A stretch of 64,000 nt of DNA from Sedimenticola selenatireducens. Its GTDB lineage: Bacteria; Pseudomonadota; Gammaproteobacteria; Chromatiales; Chromatiaceae. Both the position numbers and the translations under genes were made by a program. Under the pieces are notes generated by a model. It saw nothing but the letters and a program-made list of their open reading frames with translations. It searched no databases and was not told the DNA's origin. The DNA is taken from NCBI RefSeq assembly GCF_007625115.1, contig NZ_VMNH01000005.1, positions 434,001 to 498,000 of the forward strand, written 5' to 3'. This document shows, piece after piece, positions 61,841-64,000 of the stretch (its first letter is position 1; each line of letters starts with the position of its first letter).

Positions 61841-62311
61841 TTAGGCAACAGTGTCTTTCAGTGCTTTAAGTGCTGTGACTTTGACTACAGTCGTTGCTTT
61901 TTTAGCAGCAATCTTGATCGCTTCACCGGTGGCTGGGTTACGGCCCATGCGTGCTTTGCGTGCCGGTTTTACAACGCGGCGCACTTTAACCCCAGTCTCG
62001 GGGATTGCAAATTCACCTGATCCGCGACGCATCATGTGACCTTTCACTAATCCACCCAATGCGTTGAAAACATCGCTGACCTGTTTTCTGGTCAGGCCAG
62101 TCTCTTCGGCAATTGACTGAAGGATTTGGTTTTTGGTTTGCTTGGTAGCGATCGCTTTTGGTTTTGCGGGTGCGGCAGCTTTAACTGCAACGGCCTTTTT
62201 CTTGGCGGGTGCTTTCTTAGCCACAACCTTCTTCTTAGTGGCTACTTTCTTCTTTGCTACGGGTGCTTTTTTTGCAGCAGTTTTTTTTGCAGCTTGTTTC
62301 TTGACGGCCAT
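61841..62311 (-). CDS. HU family DNA-binding protein with Lys/Ala-rich N-terminal tail
   Basis: A 156-residue protein. Residues 4-60 are a low-complexity KKxA-type tail (KKTAAKKAPVAKKKVATKKK and similar), resembling histone H1. Residues 66-156 are a HU/IHF-type DNA-binding domain (TKNQILQSIAEETGLTRKQVSDVFNALGGLV, then GEFAIPETGVKVRRVVKPARKARMGRNPATGEAIKI). The arm sequence R-NPATGE is typical. The start MAVKKQAAKK has AGGAG six bases upstream; a longer reading adds 14 unsupported residues. It may compact or shape the nucleoid. Confidence 0.92.
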   Translation of the reverse strand: MAVKKQAAKKTAAKKAPVAKKKVATKKKVVAKKAPAKKKAVAVKAAAPAKPKAIATKQTKNQILQSIAEETGLTRKQVSDVFNALGGLVKGHMMRRGSGEFAIPETGVKVRRVVKPARKARMGRNPATGEAIKIAAKKATTVVKVTALKALKDTVA

Positions 62312-62575
62312 GGAAAACTCCTGAGTTAGACCTGAAGTGTGCGCGCTAAACATAGCATAGTTTTATAGTTTTCCAAGTGTTTATGCATTGAAATCTGCTA
62401 AAAACAGGGCTTTTTTCACGTTTTTTTGCGTGTTCGACCGAATAAGGGCTGTTTGTGGGTAATGTGGAAACAGTTTTTTGCGCTTAACTGGAGGGTGATG
62501 GCAGAGGCCGTTGGCCTTTAAAAAATGGGGTGGTAAGCATGAAGGTTGATCGCAATCACTGCTGTTTTTCAAGTG

Positions 62576-64000
62576 CTAAAGGGTATAGCAAACTCCGCCT
62601 CTTCTGCTGTCACCTGAACCTGAAAGTACGCCGTTTTTATTGCGCATCACTGAATGGGCGCCGCCATAGAACAGGCTTTTATGTGACCAGAGATTAACCT
62701 GCGGGAACTGGGTGCGCAGTTCTGCAACCACGGCTTCGACTGGTCCGGGTTCAATATTCAGTAGATCGTTTTCATAGTGCATGCGGGATTGCTCAACCGC
62801 TTCCTCGATAGGCATGTTGAAGTCGATCAGATTGACCAGCACCTGCATAATTGCACTGCGAATGCGGTTTGATCCACCAGAGCCTGTAGCAATTACCTGG
62901 CCATCGTTTGTGACTACCAGGGTCGGCGCCATCATGGATGCGATTCTGCTATTGCGCGGCCATTGATGGAATCCCTTCGGATTAAGATCTTCTTCTCCGA
63001 GCATGTTATTCAGCATGATTCCACAGCCCGGAAGTACATAGCCTGAACCTTCACCATTGGAAAGTGTCATGCTGGCCATGTTGCCAAAGCGATCTGCCAC
63101 GCTGACTTGTGTGGTGCCTCTGGAGAACGCTTTATGATTTCGCATGGTATCCCGATAGCTGCTGAGAAATTCATTATCGAGAATCTCTAAGTCGGTACTC
63201 AGGTCGTCTGTTGAGCCTATGGCGCGGGTATTGCGAAGTTCATGCGTCAACTGCATGGCATGGCCGATGCGCTGAAGATGGTGGATGCTATTGGCGTTGT
63301 ACTTGCCCAGTTTTTCGGCTTCAAGAAGCGACAGCGTGAAGGCAATCAAGATCCCTCCAACCGAAGGGGGTGGGTTGGTGAACAGGCGGGCATGGTGGTA
63401 GCCCAGTTCTAAAGGTTTTCTTTGCTCAACTGAATAAGATTGGAGATCGGCTGGCGATAGACAGCCGCCGTGGTCGCGACAGGTGTTGGTTAGGAGGCGC
63501 CCCATCTCGCCTTGATAAAACAGCGCTTCACCCTCGTGGGCCAGGATCTCAAATCCGTCTGCCATCTCGGAGTTGATAACGACGTCATTCGATTGAGCTA
63601 TTTCACCAGGGCGCTGACTGCATTCATGCAGGCGGAGTGCATCGGGTGTGGATTTGATGATAGGGGATACCAGGTCGGCAATATGGTGTTGGAAGCTGTT
63701 AACCTTAATCCCCTTGCGAGCTGCTTCACAGGCCGGCTGAATTATCTCCCTGAGAGGCATTTTGCAGAGATCGCGATGGATGTTAAAAATGCCTTTTATT
63801 GTCCCGGGTGTGGCTATTGAACCCATGCCGATGTGGAACTCCTGCTGCACTGTGCCGAAGTCAGCAACGATGGGGTAAAAGTCCAGATCCTGCTCGGTTG
63901 GTCTGCTGTGCGGTGTTTGCACAAAAAAATCGTAAAGAGTGGGCCTTTCGTTTTTGGTCTGGGCCATCAGAAACCCGCCACCCCCCAGTGATGCGAGGAC
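62576..64000 (-). CDS. ggt: Gamma-glutamyltranspeptidase, N-terminus beyond window
   Basis: Partial gene read from beyond the right edge; 474 residues are visible. The first ones are VLASLGGGGFLMAQT, the GGT block that follows the signal region, so perhaps 60 residues are missing. The self-processing and catalytic Thr is in RGTTQVSVAD near residue 295. The gamma-glutamyl-binding SGYVLPGCGIMLNN and TGSGGSNRIRSA segments are present. It cleaves gamma-glutamyl bonds such as in glutathione. No defect is seen in the visible part. Confidence 0.93.
   Translation of the reverse strand, partial: VLASLGGGGFLMAQTKNERPTLYDFFVQTPHSRPTEQDLDFYPIVADFGTVQQEFHIGMGSIATPGTIKGIFNIHRDLCKMPLREIIQPACEAARKGIKVNSFQHHIADLVSPIIKSTPDALRLHECSQRPGEIAQSNDVVINSEMADGFEILAHEGEALFYQGEMGRLLTNTCRDHGGCLSPADLQSYSVEQRKPLELGYHHARLFTNPPPSVGGILIAFTLSLLEAEKLGKYNANSIHHLQRIGHAMQLTHELRNTRAIGSTDDLSTDLEILDNEFLSSYRDTMRNHKAFSRGTTQVSVADRFGNMASMTLSNGEGSGYVLPGCGIMLNNMLGEEDLNPKGFHQWPRNSRIASMMAPTLVVTNDGQVIATGSGGSNRIRSAIMQVLVNLIDFNMPIEEAVEQSRMHYENDLLNIEPGPVEAVVAELRTQFPQVNLWSHKSLFYGGAHSVMRNKNGVLSGSGDSRRGGVCYTL

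Noticed and set aside
1..64000. tRNA, rRNA, CRISPR array, prophage or complete insertion sequence
   Set aside because: No cloverleaf with CCA end, rRNA core sequence, regular short repeats or transposase/integrase gene was seen.

Overview
The window reads as a chromosomal segment of a sulfur-oxidizing, probably autotrophic gammaproteobacterium. The supporting evidence is the conserved gammaproteobacterial block (LysM protein-dprA-smg-topA divergent from def-fmt-rsmB-DUF4390-ntrYX-trkAH), a complete dissimilatory APS reductase (aprBA), a qmoAB-hdrCB electron-transfer operon, glycolate oxidase glcDEF and a class I fructose-bisphosphate aldolase. Gene content resembles the Sedimenticola / Thiodiazotropha / Endoriftia type of thiotrophic Chromatiales. 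This is an inference from gene content, not from a database search.

Layout. 1-6.2 kb: small housekeeping and accessory genes (acyltransferase cut by the window edge, DUF1285, ArsN2-like acetyltransferase, MATE pump, GFA protein, MOSC protein, NlpC/P60 lipoprotein, methyltransferase). 6.3-13.1 kb: RND pump and adaptor opposite a MerR-type regulator with a metal-binding Cys triad, then a MASE1-GGDEF protein. 13.1-28.4 kb: the conserved core block, on both strands from a divergent promoter near 18.3 kb. 28.4-32.2 kb: glcDEF. 32.2-34.7 kb: a regulatory cluster of a sigma-54 response regulator, an ECF sigma factor and a lone receiver protein. The sigma-factor gene has a sigma-54 promoter and a palindromic upstream site. 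34.8-36.2 kb: YqaA, DUF423 and an uncharacterised protein. 36.6-39.1 kb: aprBA.

40.2-51 kb is the accessory part. Two PEP-CTERM proteins (40.4 and 49.9 kb) bracket an orphan V-type ATPase subunit I, a bacteriohemerythrin, a large exported ankyrin-repeat protein and a four-gene phospholipid-type operon. A ~128-bp sequence covering the tail of the ankyrin gene is duplicated 3 kb away. 51-53.6 kb: OsmC, mtgA and aldolase. 53.8-58.9 kb: hdrB-hdrC-qmoB-qmoA on the minus strand. 59.3-64 kb: a possible c-di-GMP effector, a membrane-anchored aspartic protease, a HU protein with a Lys/Ala-rich tail and a ggt gene cut by the window edge.

The strongest new observation is regulatory. Both PEP-CTERM genes carry a sigma-54 type -24/-12 promoter. 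Each also has the same 17-bp element (TGTAAAAAAT[A/T]TCGACA) centred 72 bp upstream of the -24 edge, and both end at closely similar GGCC-stem terminators. The ECF sigma gene has an equivalent layout with a different palindrome. No tRNA, rRNA, CRISPR array, complete insertion sequence or prophage was seen.
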